Positions 37,001 through 48,776 of a stretch of 64,000 nt of DNA are shown piece by piece. The notes beneath the pieces are model-generated. The model was not told the origin of the DNA. It saw nothing but the letters and a program-made list of their open reading frames with translations, and searched no databases. The DNA is from Tetrahymena elliotti 4EA. Taxonomy: Eukaryota > Ciliophora > Oligohymenophorea > Hymenostomatida > Tetrahymenidae. The stretch covers positions 494,389-558,388 of the forward strand of contig JH720307.1 of assembly GCA_000231825.2 (NCBI GenBank). Reading direction: 5' to 3'. The stretch's first letter is position 1. Each line of letters begins with the position of its first letter. Position numbers and translations under genes: made by a program.

Positions 37001-38772
37001 AAAAAGTTAGTAATAGAATCTAATCGTTTTAACAAAATAACCCAAATCTTTCAAGCATAAACAAAATTATTAGCGATTAAAATTTGATTGCATAAAATTT
37101 AAATCAATAAACCCCGTATGTAATTCACTAACGTGATGATAGATGCTCTTCTGTTGGGTAAGTTAGTTCAAATAATTTTCCTAGTGTCAATTAAATAGAT
37201 CTTGATGTGAATAACAACCAAATTAAAAAATAATAAGGTTTAACAACAAGCAGTAAATTTATTGATTTAGGTCTAAGTAAGAATTTATATGCCAATTTTT
37301 TAGGTGAAAATAAAAATTAAGATGCTAGTGTTTTTATGAATAACTACCCAAATATAAAAACATCCACTTAACTAGAGACTGAGTGCAATGATGTCATGAG
37401 TGAAAAAGATAAAAAACTAAATAATCTTTTTAATAACCCCTCAAGAAATACAACAAATTAAACAGAAATGTAAATCTTGAGCAATAAGAGACTGATATTT
37501 CAAGTTTTATCAGGAATAATAACCTGTTTTGGTAAATAAGATGTTCAAATTGTAGTTGAGAATTAAAACAAAAAGCTATATAATTCTATAAAGTTTACAT
37601 GTATGCCTGCAAATTATGATACAAATAAAAATGTAAATTAAAATATTTAGAAAAACGAAATATAAAAATAAGTATTTAATTTTGAGAATTATCCTTCTCT
37701 TAATAATTCTCCCTAATTAAATACATATTAGCTCTCAATGTTTCCAAACATCAATACCTTAACATAAAACATGCTATCACCAACCTTAAATGATAATAAT
37801 CCTCAGTAAAAATAAATTACTCCAGCAAAGATTACAAAATTTCAATTACTTTCGCCAAAAAAGCCATTGATAACTGAAGAAGATTTCAAAAAAAATTTAT
37901 ATGATATACACTATTTTAGCAATAGGCATTTATGCAATAAAATTTGGAATAGTATTAAAGATATAGCATCTCTATTAGGGCCATAAAAACTCGAGTTTTC
38001 TGAAAACACAATATCCATAGAGTTGTTTACTAACATGAATATAGTCAAAAGCAAATAAATATCTACAAATGCTCCTTTTTAGATGACAAAGCCAAATCGT
38101 AACAGTATTTTTAGCATTCAGCATAACTACAATTAAATGATAGCAAATAATGGTGGATCATAAAGTAATTTTAACAATATTTAATTCAATCCACTAAACT
38201 CTAATATAACTCACTACACTCCATAGCTTAATGGACAGCCTAACAGTGCAGAGAAAGCTGCATAGAGTATAATAAATGTACAAAATAGTTCAATTGTATT
38301 AGCAAATGTTGTGAATAATAATTATATTTTTAGCGATCCTAATAACTCAATAGTTAATGCTTACTAAAATGTAAGTAGATTAGATCCCCAATCAACAACA
38401 AATAAAAATAGTTTTAACAATTTAAACCAAAACCATAATAATTCAGTTTCTTATTAGTAAAATCTTTAACAGAATATAAAATAAAACGATCAAGTTTATA
38501 GAACACCTTCTTAGCAAAGCATAAAAATTTCAAAATAGCTTCCAAAAGTGTAAACAATATTTCCAAGTCAGCAATAAGTCTCTAATCAGCCATTTTTGGT
38601 AAACTCTAAACTAAGAATTCCTGAAGAAGAAGAATAATCGCCATACAAAAAGAGACACTATAGTCAAATATCACTTTCATTAATGAGTTTATAATCATAA
38701 TAAGATGAAGGTGTAAACCAAGTCTAACCAATTAAGAACTTTCTCAATTAAAATGCTAAGTTCAATATTTGA
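34065..38772 (+). CDS. membrane PAS / degenerate histidine-kinase-like protein (sensor B)
   Basis: Exons 34065-34301, 34417-34714 and 35018-38772 join in phase to 1,429 residues; TGA 38770-38772. The N-terminus has several helices (MVILLVVLPVSFFIV, VFIFF-type segment near the first splice site, VMEAISILFQIIAPIYLL, YIIVLVLFMLLLIF). The second exon is 298 bp and ends in phase 1 inside a PAS-like motif (AIEKTVPTYFIISRFEFRTH then QNKKFQKFM), exactly as the third exon of sensor A does. PAS end: KVKIVPLIIQEPLLAISLQD. A decayed N-box-like stretch is SNKRLIFQVLSGIITCFG, and a G2-like one IWNSIKDIASLLGPQKLEFS. About 900 residues of Asn/Gln/Ser-rich linkers separate these. No catalytic His or ATP-binding glycines seen. 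Probably a signalling protein at a membrane. Last intron 303 nt. Confidence 0.6.
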
Positions 38773-39487
38773 TGAAAAGAAAATAATTAAAACTTTTGCA
38801 TAATAAAAAAAATGTAAAATAATCACAACAAATTAACAATCAATTTCTTATTTATTTATATTTCCTCCTTTTTTATCAATTGCTGATCTACATATTTTTA
38901 CATTTATCGTTTTTGCTATTATCAATTATGAATTAAATCAGTCAAAATGTGTGTTAAAAATTTTCAATCTTTTAAAAATGTTGTTATAAATAATATGTTA
39001 GAAAATTTACTAGTAAAAAAAAATTTTTAGTGAGATTTCTACTTTAAAATCAAGAAAAATGAGTAATTTTGAGTTTTGTTCAATAAGATAATTAATATCA
39101 TAATATTTAAGATTTAAAAATTAAATTATTAAAATGAAAAATTGATTTTTTAATAAATGAGTAAGAAGCACCTCCAATTTAATTTTAATTTAAGATCATT
39201 TATTTAAGTATAAAAAATTTTGTGAGTTAATAGATGATGTACCTTATTATTCACAAAGCTTTATGCTGAATAAAGTAAAGTAAAAAGTAAATATTGCAGA
39301 TTTATTTTTCACAGTATCTCATTTTCATTTTTAGATATGTTATGCAAATTTCGAAAGCGAATTAATTAAAAATAAAATTAATGACTTGAATATTTTTTAG
39401 GAATTTATAAATCATATATAATAGTTATTTAAGTTAGCTAATATTTAAAAATGTAAAAAGAAAGAAAGTTTATCATATTTAATTAGA
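38773..39487. other. intergenic between convergent sensor genes
   Basis: 715 nt of AT-rich spacer between the stops of sensor B (plus) and sensor C (minus). Confidence 0.5.
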
Positions 39488-42400
39488 TCATATATCTTAT
39501 TTGTGTAATGTTTTAAATTTATCTTCATAATTTTTAATTTATTTTATTGAATTACTAATATTTGGTATATACTCATTCATGTTTTCATCTAAATAAGAAC
39601 AATCTTAATCATCATTTTGTTCCTAAGAATGCTTTTTTGTATTATCCTACGTTTTGGTATTATCTAATTTAAAGTTTAATTCATTATTTTCTGTAGTTCT
39701 ATTTTGAAGCCCATTAATAATTATGCCTTACTAGGGGCTTATAGGATTTAACTTTTTGAATTAAAAATATATATGTTATTATTATTTAACTAATTTATAA
39801 TACTTTGATAAATGTAATAAAAATATGATAGAATAATTTTACATAAGATGGAGATTGTTTATTGCTGTAATTATGTTCAACTGCACTGAATTTTAAAGCT
39901 TATTTATTATTTTTAAATTCAGAGGGTTTAACTGAATAACTTTTAACAAAACTTTCATGCTTCATATCATCTTCATCATGTGATGCAATAAATGGATTAT
40001 CTTATACGTTATCATCTATTTCAAACTCGTTTTTACTTGATCCCTTTTAATTCTATGCTTCTTCAATTTCTCTGAAAGATTTGGCTGGATCACAGAATAT
40101 CCAGAAAGTACTTAATATTTAACAATTATGATTTTATTCCATATCCATTTGCTTGTTGTGCATGGATTGCAAATATCCTGTAAAATATTAAAACTCAATA
40201 GAATTAATCAATTTATGATTGTTTCCATTCAAATATCTAAATGGTCTACTCAAAGCTTAATACCATGTTTCCCCATGTTAATAGTTTTCATCATTCTTAT
40301 CTCTGTAGAAGTATGTAGAGTTTTCATCAATTATCATTTGAACAATAAATTCACTTGATTTTTCATCTTCTTGATCATTACTTTAAGTAAATTTTATAAT
40401 AGCTTTGATTCCTTCTAATTTTCTTAAATTGTAGCAATTTTCAAAGATTTAAATCAAAAATTATCTAAATTCTTGATGTCCTGTGTTCATCATAGTATCT
40501 TCATCTAAATTAAAAGCTATATCTACTTAATCATTATACATGCCTAATACAGTAAAAATTTCATCCCTTAAATTAAACATTGTAGACTCTGAAATAATAT
40601 CGTCTTCTTCAGGTAAACTTTCTTTGAAATTCTTAATATTTTTCTGTATCAAATCATTTTAGTAATTTTTATCAACCATGATTTAGTTTTCATTGTTTAG
40701 TTATTCATTCTTATTGTTTTCACCTAACGTTTAACTATCCCTCCGATTGCTCTCATTCTTTTTCATCAAATTAGCTTTTGGGTTACTCAATTAAGAATTG
40801 ATTAAATTGATCTACAGATTCTAATCTTCTACTTTATTCTTAGAGTCTTCAAATTTTTAATTCTATTCTTGTTTCACCTCTTCTTACACATAAAACTTAA
40901 CAACTTTAGACTAATAGCTCAACGATTAAGTTGTTCTATCCATGATATTTTGAATTTGTTTTGAATCATCAGCTAACTATAATTCCTTTTCCATTTCCAA
41001 ATACCTGTTTCTGCTATTCCATAAGTAAACTTGCAAAAGATTTTACTACATTAGCATCTTCTCATTTGTTTCACGGAGAGACTCAGGATCAACTAAGCTT
41101 AAAGATAGGGTAAATATTTTATCCTCTGAATTAATACCTCTAATATTAAACTAAATAAAATATAATCATTAAATAATTTTGTGATATTGGAAAATTCAAT
41201 AATTTATTTTATCTTTTTTAGCTTACATTAAATCAAATTTTGTATTTTCTTTATTTTTATTTGGAATTGGTTAGTAATAATTATTATTTGATTAAACTAA
41301 ATTTGGTATTCTTTTTTGGTAGAAGAAATTAAAAGAAAAAACTGTTTAAATGTTTATTATTTGGTTAGTAGAGAATAAAATACCTTGTAATTAAAATTCT
41401 AAAACTTGACAACTCCAACATAACATTTCTGCTAATCAATGTGATAAGGCCACATGCTTCTAGTAAAACATTTAATTAAAACAGGTTTTATTTCTTTACC
41501 AGTATTTCTAACAAACTCTTTGAATTGATGAGCAGGACCTTTAATCATACTTTCAATAACTAAGCTATCTAATAAATAATTCAATGAGTCATTATTCTAA
41601 ACTTTATAAAATTGTTCAGAGCTTTGTTTGGAACCTAAAAATATTTATAAAAAATTAAGTTAATTACAACGAAAAAATAATTTGTTTTTACCTCTAAAAT
41701 AGAATTTTTCTTCTTCAGAATCATACTCAAAAATAATCATCTATACAAAACTAACTTCCTTTGCAAATTCTTACCAGTAATTAGCTAACTATAAGGACAA
41801 ATATGTTTCTCTATGGAATATATAATTTTGGTACTTTAAAAAAATCATAATAGCAACTGTAAAAATAGATAATAGAGCTGTCTCTTCATCTATTCCCTTA
41901 AAAATATGTAGTAATATAAAGCATCCTGCTATAAAGAAGGCATCAAATAAAATGTTGTGACCTTATATCTAAAAAGTGATTACTATTGCCTAAATTAACA
42001 AAATAAAATAAGAATTAAATAAAAATTTAGTTAGAAATTATTCCTAATATTATTATCCAAATAAATCAATAATTTTTTAGTCTTATCTTAATAAACTATC
42101 AATCAATGTTAAAAATATCAACTTAATAAGAACTAAGATAAATGCCTCAAATTATTCTTGTAAAAAAAATTTTAATATTTCTTAATTTAATCAACTTAAG
42201 AAATAAATTTTCCTCAAATTATGCATATCACTTAAAACTGAGTAAAATTTTAGAATATTTTTTTGTTTTCTGAGAGTAAAATAAGTTGCTTGCTTTTTAG
42301 TTATTAATATAGATCTCAAAAATATATACCATTCCATTAAAGAGAATTCTGAGCTCACTTTTTTCATCAGATTCTAAAAAACAATCTGCCAAAACAAGTA

Positions 42401-42871
42401 TACTAAATATGCAAACTAACCAGTTCATTTTCTATAAATGCACAAATTTAGCTGCCTTAACTAAAAGCAGGCAAAGCCCGCAAAATACAAAATAAGCAAT
42501 TCTTTTTTTATCATCATATGCATCATCAATTTGAATCTTAGTAAGGAGCTGCTAAATCAATAAAAATCCAATCAAACACCTCAGAGCATTCTAATACTAA
42601 ATTAAGTAAAAATGATTATAAGCAAAGCAATTAAAAATATTTCTATATCTTAGCTAAATATTATCATTTATTTATTTACACTTGGTGTGAAGAATGTTTG
42701 ATACTCTTACTCTAATTACTCACTTTTAAACTTTTGAGTTAATAATTGTAACTCTCCTTTTTTATGAAAGAGCATTTATGAGTTATCACTCAGCAGCTCT
42801 TTTTTATCATCTTTGCTAGGGTCTTTTTCTTTCTTTCGGAAACAATTTTTAAAACAAGATAAATTTACCAT
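39488..42871 (-). CDS. membrane PAS / degenerate histidine-kinase-like protein (sensor C)
   Basis: Minus strand, ATG 42871 (MVNLSCFKNCFRKKEKD; the Cys cluster may be lipid-modified), TGA 39490-39488. Several introns, the last near 39840-39750. Hydrophobic helices: RIAYFVFCGLCLLLVK, WLVCIFSILVLADCF, DAFFIAGCFILLHIF, LLSIFTVAIMIFLKY. Then a PAS-like part (YWQEFAKEVSFVQMIIFEYD ... FYFRGSKQSSEQFY ... FTLSLSLVDPESLRETNEK), a long coiled linker, and an ATPase-like relic: DIAFNLDEDTMMNTGHQEF, then RQFLIQIFENCYNLRKLEG with a possible N-box Asn, FIVQMIIDEN, and ITG-like FQYFTGYLQSMHNKQM. The C-terminus is acidic and Gln-rich. Organisation parallels sensors A and B, though sequence similarity is low. 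Function inferred as membrane sensor; enzymatic activity doubtful. Confidence 0.55.
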
Positions 42872-43892
42872 AATTACTTTTTAATATATTAGTATTATTA
42901 TTAGATATTAAAAATAAGATTTAGCAAAGAGATAATATTTTTTAACTTAAATTACTTTTTTATTCAGATTGAAATTGATTAAAGCAAAAAATCTGGTTAT
43001 TATAAAGTGATGAAAAAACTGTTATTGTATTGAACAATATATTAATATGAATGAACGTATTAATTTTTCTATTTTTTTAAATACAAGACTTTTCAATCCG
43101 CAAAATTAGTTTTTATTTACTAAAAATTCATAATTACATATTTTAATTCTGCCTCTAAAAAGGTAGATTACTTAAAAATCCATCCAAACAGTTTTTTACC
43201 ATTTTCTAATAAATTTACTAAATAAGAAATTAAAAGTACAATCAATTTACAAGTAAATATTAGTCTTAGATATAAAAAAATCTTTTACTCATTCATATAT
43301 TCAAGATTAACTAGAGATTTAAAAAGCAAATAATTTGAAATAACCAATTTTTGTTTTTAAGAATATTTTTTGCTTCCTTATTTTTTAAGGGGTAGCTTGA
43401 CTATATTTTTATTAAGATTTGTTTCCTTTGATTTCACCTTTGAAATTTCTAAAAAAGTGTCAAAAATTTATTAAGCTATAAATATATATATATGAGTGAT
43501 TCTTGTTCAATAGTTTTTGTGGTAAAAACTAATGCCTTACATTAAAATATTCATTTTAACAAAAAGTAAACATTTTTTTAATTCATAGTCTATTTATTTC
43601 AAATCATTTTTTTGATTAGACAACAAGTTATCTAACCATTTTCATTGAAATATTATTATGTTTTGTAAAGAATTTGAGAATTTCTATTGAATTAAATTTA
43701 TAAAATAAAAAACACATAAATTAGATTAATTTTTAATTTATTATCTTAATTTGGCTTTGATTCTAATAAAATTTATTTAACAAAAGGAATAGAAATATAA
43801 ATAAAAATATAAAAAAATTCTTATTTACTTAAAATTAAATTAATTCAGTTTTCTAATTAAAATAAAATGTAAAAATTATTTTTTGATAAATC
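42872..43892. other. intergenic, AT-rich
   Basis: 1 kb spacer between sensor C and the lactonase gene, both minus strand; nothing recognised beyond an (AT)n patch near 43485. Confidence 0.5.
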
Positions 43893-44942
43893 TCAAATTA
43901 ATTCAATATAAACTGGTGTTTGAACATCTATTTTAGCAACTTCTTTATTTGTTTACTTATCAAATACTATGAGAGAGTTTGATTTTTCATTAGCAACAAA
44001 GATGTAATCTTAGGTTAACTTGAAGTTTCTGGGCCATTTTCCTAAAGTTGAGAAACTTGGTTAGTTGAATTTATCTGAGAATTCATGAGAAGAAGGTTAG
44101 TTAGCTCCTTAATTTATGATGAATATTCTATCTACTTCTCTGCATGAGACATAAATTTTATCCTATTCATCTAATCTAATTTCTGCACTGATTGAAGATT
44201 CTATTCCTTGCTTGTTATTGTTATGGAATAAAGGAAATTCTAAAATAAGATTAAGATCAACTTTTACATGATCAAAATCAAAAACATAAACAACATGAGT
44301 GAGTTCTGAGATTAAATATAATCTATCATTTTTATAGTAAGCATGTCTAGGTCCACTTCCAAAAGGTACTTAAACTGATCTCTTCAATTCTATAGGCTTT
44401 CCTTCACTGTTAAGCTCATAAATTCTAATAACATCACAACCTAAATCTTGTAAAAAGGCATATCTTTCGGTCTAGTCTAAAATTACACTGTGTGGATGAG
44501 GAGCTTCTTATCTCTCTTTATTTCCTTTTTCACCAGTGGGGGTGTCCTTGTAAGTAATAGTTTCTACTAAAGAGAGTCTTTTTTCTTTATAAGAGTAGTA
44601 AGATAAAGAAGATCCTGAATAGTTAGAAACTAAAACTAAATTGTTTTTTCTAGAGTAAGCAATATGACAAGGATCAGCGCCATTTGTTTAGAGCTCTTAA
44701 ACAACTTTTTTATAAGTCTCAGAGTTAGAGTCTAAGTCAACAACTACAATTAAAGGATTGTCTTGAGTTTCACTCACGCTTAGCAATACTTTATCCTCTA
44801 TAATATAATACTAAAAGCTTCCATTCTTGACTTAGAAAGAGTCTACTATAGATAAAGTTGACTTAGATGAATCAAATGCTACTCTATATATCTTATCAGA
44901 GTAAGTCCCTAAGAAAAAATCAATCATTTTCGTTTATTCCAT
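43893..44942 (-). CDS. 7-bladed propeller lactonase (6-phosphogluconolactonase, Pgl/YbhE type)
   Basis: Intronless minus-strand gene, ATG 44942 to TGA 43895-43893, 349 residues, the normal length of this family. Family features: LGTYSDKIYRVAF at the start, LVLVSNYSGSSLSYYSY (blade with 'VaNYsgGsv'), APHPHSVILDQ, AFLQDLGCDVIRIYEL, FGSGPRHAYYKNDRLYLISE (the conserved GPRH), IRLDEQDKIYVSCREVDRI and WPRNFKLTQDYIFVANEKS. These enzymes hydrolyse 6-phosphogluconolactone in the oxidative pentose phosphate pathway; some relatives act on other lactones. No signal peptide, so cytosolic. Slight start ambiguity: Met6 (MIDFFLGTY) would also serve. Bacterial-type family, but codon use (TAA/TAG for Gln) is native. 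Confidence 0.85.
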
Positions 44943-45302
44943 TTTATTTTTGAGGATTTTTTATTTTCAATTTGAGGATATTTAAGATATTTTATTAAAT
45001 ATACAGATGAAAACAGTACTCACTTGTTAAAAAATAGATATTTAGTAGAAATATAAAAGAATATCTTTTGATATCTTGTTATAATATAATGAATCAATCA
45101 ATCAATCTCTTAATAGTTGACTAACCATATTTGAGAAATATTTAAATAAAATATTTATTTTGATTTAAAATAGTAGTGTTATGCAAATTAATTTTTTAAA
45201 AATCAAATAAAAAAGAAAGCAAATTTTATTTAGATGGTTGTAGTTAGTTATGATTAGTAAAATTGATGAAAGTAGAAGTATGTAAAAAAATAAATAATTA
45301 AT
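44943..45302. other. intergenic, AT-rich
   Basis: Upstream of the lactonase gene and downstream of the structured patch; contains an A7 run (T7 on minus) near 45285. Confidence 0.5.
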
Positions 45303-45392
45303 TGATCAGACGCGGCTCTAACCTACAGCAGCCTTTCGGCATTGGTAGGGGGGTCACTGCGAATTTAGAGAAACTTATAAATCATCAGGTGA
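45303..45392 (-). ncRNA. structured small RNA, possible box C/D snoRNA (U14-like)
   Basis: A sharp GC-rich island in very AT-rich DNA. On the minus strand it shows a box C motif TGATGA (45387-45382), then ATTCGCAGT (45364-45356), then box D CTGA (45309-45306), followed by AT-rich sequence and T7. ATTCGCAGT is complementary to the conserved ACTGCGAAT of the 5' part of eukaryotic 18S rRNA, the target of U14 domain A. It can also fold: CTCTAA pairs with TTAGAG, enclosing CCTAC...GTAGG and a GCC/GGC tip. Spacing (about 80 nt between boxes) fits U14. The match beyond 9 nt is poor and the terminal stem is weak, so another small RNA is possible; strand is not certain. Confidence 0.45.
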
Positions 45393-45687
45393 ATTGATTA
45401 TTTATTTTTTTGATAGATATAACATAACATACATAGATGAGTTAAAATCGCTTTTTAATATTTGTGTCAATCAAAAGTAAAAATATCGCTAATTGGAAAT
45501 ACACTCAGTTTTATGGGTGCTCTTAGATATAAATTTAATTTAATTAAACACTTTAAGCACATTTAATTAGAGATGACAATTAATTTAATATTGATTTAAT
45601 TAATTAAAATAAATAGAATTTGGAAATTTCTGAATGATTATTAATTATAATTATTTTTTCTTTTTCTAAAATTGAAAGGATTTATTT
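45393..45687. other. intergenic, AT-rich
   Basis: Between the RNA candidate and the 3' end of the F-BAR gene; T7 run at 45405-45411, otherwise nothing seen. Confidence 0.5.
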
Positions 45688-48111
45688 TCAAATCTAATCT
45701 TGTTAAATTTGTTGTTAAATTGAAGATATTTCTTACACCTTTTCCTTATCTTATTTTTCTTCAGCATTCTAGTTTACCTGTTACTATTCTTTTTATTCCT
45801 CCTTTTTTTCAATCTAGTTTAGATTCTAGTTTTAAATTTATTATTCCTATTCAGGCTTATTTTACTCTTATTATTAACTATTTTTATCTTCAAGTTGTGG
45901 TGGCTTCAACATTTCCCTTTTTTTAGGATAATTATTATTATCTCCAAAAATAGGTTTTTTTATTATTTTTTCAATATCTAAAATAACATTTTCAAAGAAT
46001 TATCTTTTTTCTTCTTCCAGTCTAAAATTTGATGCTATTTCATTTAATATGCTGATTGATAATTCCTTTGGAAATTTCATTTGTTTCCATTTAGATACAT
46101 CCATTTTTAATTAAAACTCAGCTTATCTTGGCTTAGGTATTTAATTTTTCCCATAATCTCTCTAAATTGCTTAGTTAATTTTTTTAGAAGTATCTTGAAC
46201 CCAGAAGTCTTTTGTAGAAAGAATCTTGTGTTACTACAAGCTATCTATAAATATCTGTTGTTTTTCATGATCACTGACATAAATGCTACAAATCTTCAAA
46301 AAACTAAAAAAGCACCTCTCGACCACATCTGATTCCTTAGTCTATTCAATCTTAAACAAAATTCAATGACTTAAAATTTTATAAAAATCCAAATTTAATT
46401 ACCTTGTCAAATACATAAGAAACTAAAAAAATTAAATCACTCATAGATTTTTCATGGAAAATATCTTTTTCTAATTTTTCTAGCATACTAAATTCATGTA
46501 AAGCTATTGTAAACAATATCAATTCCCTTTCATTCTAATCTAAAAGATCCTTAAACTTTATTAATTATATTTATCATATATGACTTGATTTTAATAATAA
46601 AAATATTTTACTTTTTTAATGCTGTTATTATCTAAATACTATTGATTCCTAAAAATATTTTCTAACAGCCTTTTAAAATAATTATCTTGTTACTAAACAT
46701 TTTCTTAATTTTTATTGACCATTTGACTTTATTGATTATTTTTAGATGGTGAATTTGCTGAATTTTGGAAGTACTTTTTTTATGCAAACATTTCTATAAA
46801 TTTCTTCAATGACTTATTAATCTCCACTTTTATTTTTTATTTTAAATAAATTTATTTAAACTATAAAAATTATTTTACATAACTCGAATTAATTAGAATC
46901 TGGTTTATAAATGAACTTATCAATGTTAGGATAGATACACTCGTTTTCTACATAAGATATATAATTTGCAAAATTTAACTTACTAAGCATCATCCTATCC
47001 TAATACTCTACAAATATTGGTCTTGGATCTTCCCTCACATAATTTTCTATTTTCTGTTTGTTTGTTTGTTTGTTTTATATTTTTTAAAAGAATTTAATTT
47101 TTATCTTTAATGATATTAGTAATAAAATTACTTTAGACACTTGGTTAGTATCATATTCTACATTTTTCATAGCAGATATTTAATATACTAGCGTTTTTAG
47201 TAGAGAGTCTTTTATTAATTCTATACGATAATCCTCCATTTAATCTTAAATTTTGCTAGTTTAAACTATCTCAGTGAAGTATTAATCTAAAAATACATTA
47301 AATCTTAAAACAGACTCTTCTATAATTTTTGAATTTTGTTATAAAAGTCTTTCATTCTCTTAAAGTGCTGCCATTATAGGATTGGTTTCTTACAACTATA
47401 AAGACATTTTTTATTCTTTACTCTTTTACATAAGCTTAAAATTTTTATAATACTCCTATTTCTATCTTTCTAAATCTTATAGATTCCTATTTAATTCTGT
47501 TTTTAAAAATAAAACTTTCTACTAAAGATTGCGAAGGTCATCTTGCTATTTTTTTATTCCACTTTTTAATGTATTTACTACATCCGTCTTTAATTACTAT
47601 GCATAATAAGCAGATTATTCACTTTAAGTCAACACAACAGAACGAACGCTCATAACTATTGAGGCTACTCCTTTCTCTAAACTATTTTCAAAAATTTATA
47701 AAAAATTTTAATATCAATTATCATTAGGATTTTTTAAATTCTAATAAGCATTTTGAAAGATCTAAATTAAGATATCTTGTAAAACATTAAACTAAAAATG
47801 AAAAAGATAAATCTCACTATTTAAATATACTCAAAAATAACATTGAATAATTTTGAATGAAAGCTTCCCATAAAATAAATAATGCTTCTAATAATTTAAA
47901 GTTGAAGATTAAACTAGTTAAAAGTAAAATACTTATTCTTTTGTGCATATTTCTCACATAAATTAGCTACTTTTATTAGACTTTTTGAATATGCTAATTC
48001 TACGTCAGCTCTTTCATTCATAATTACTTAAATATCTTCTAACCATTTCTTTTTGAATTCAAACTAATTAACTGTAAAGTCATATCTATCTGCAATATCA
48101 GGTGAGTACAT
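45688..48111 (-). CDS. F-BAR domain protein with C-terminal helical region; one in-frame TGA
   Basis: Minus strand. Exons 48111-47933, 47887-47842, 47791-47132, 47053-46879, 46826-46612, 46555-46403 and 46350-45688 all join in phase (697 codons, TGA 45690-45688). The N-terminus is a good F-BAR start: FEFKKKWLEDIQVIMNERAD, then VELAYSKSLIKVANLCEKY; helices continue through GVASIVMSVRSVVLTQSEQS and LKTELNRNLQDLERQKQEYY to YVENECIYPNIDKFIY. F-BAR proteins bend membranes in endocytosis and cytokinesis. The second half (YFKRLLENIFRNQQYL ... SFLKICSIYVSDHEKQQIF) is helical and unrecognised, ending in a Gln-rich tail. Odd point: TGA at 47716-47714 in exon 3 (between NPNDN and YQNFLQIFEN) with coding sequence on both sides and no intron that removes it in frame. 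A start further upstream is possible. Confidence 0.7.
47054..47076 (-). repeat. (CAAA)n microsatellite abutting a 3' splice site
   Basis: Five CAAA-type units form the polypyrimidine-poor end of an F-BAR gene intron, directly before its terminal CAG. On the plus strand it reads ctgtttgtttgtttgtttg. Confidence 0.8.
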
Positions 48112-48776
48112 TTACTTATCTTTTTCTTTGCTTGCTTTCCTATTTTATTTTATGATTCCTATAGATAGATTTCCTTAACGTTTAAGAGTATTAAAATTAA
48201 TTCTGATTTCTCAATTAAATTTTGTAATATGATTGAGTAATTATCCTGTTTACTATTGTTAAAAAGTGATTAGCAGTAAATTTTTGAATCTAAACTCAGT
48301 AAGAAAAAATCAGTAATTAAATTCATAGAATAAAGTAAAGATAAAATAATATGTTTTAATTCAAGAGATATTTTTTGTCAAATCATAAAAATAGTTTAAG
48401 AATTTTTAAATTTTTTTCTCAAAAAATTTAAATAAAAAAAAAATAAATTTGTAAATAATGAAATGTTAAAATATTTTTTAATTTGAATTTATATGATTTA
48501 TTATTTCAAAAAAAGAAGAATAAATATTTATTTTATTGACTTGAAATTAATTTTGAATTAGTTTTAAAGATATGAATAATAGCTATTTGTTTTTTTATGT
48601 TTATTTATTAACAAATAAATAAATGAATTTATCAATATTGTTAACTATCATCATGATCATGATAATATTTATAATAATTAATTAATATCAGTTTCGAAAT
48701 AGAGTTTGCTTGTTATTATTTATAAGGATATATTTCACTTTTTAAATTATTTAATCAAGTATTAGCTAGCAAAAAC
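48112..48776. other. intergenic, divergent promoter region
   Basis: Lies between the start of the F-BAR gene (minus) and the androglobin-like gene (plus). AT-rich, with an atcatgatcatgat palindrome near 48650. Confidence 0.5.

Noticed and set aside
40128..40358. Plus-strand 76-codon ORF
   Set aside because: Antisense to sensor C.
45303..45392. HDV-like ribozyme, SRP RNA, tRNA or 5S rRNA at the GC-rich island
   Set aside because: GCGAA joined to a P2-like stem resembles an HDV-type core, but no 5' strand pairs to make P1. No tRNA T-arm, SRP or 5S signature was found.
45672..45926. Plus-strand Phe/Pro-rich ORF
   Set aside because: Antisense to the Gln-rich tail of the F-BAR gene.
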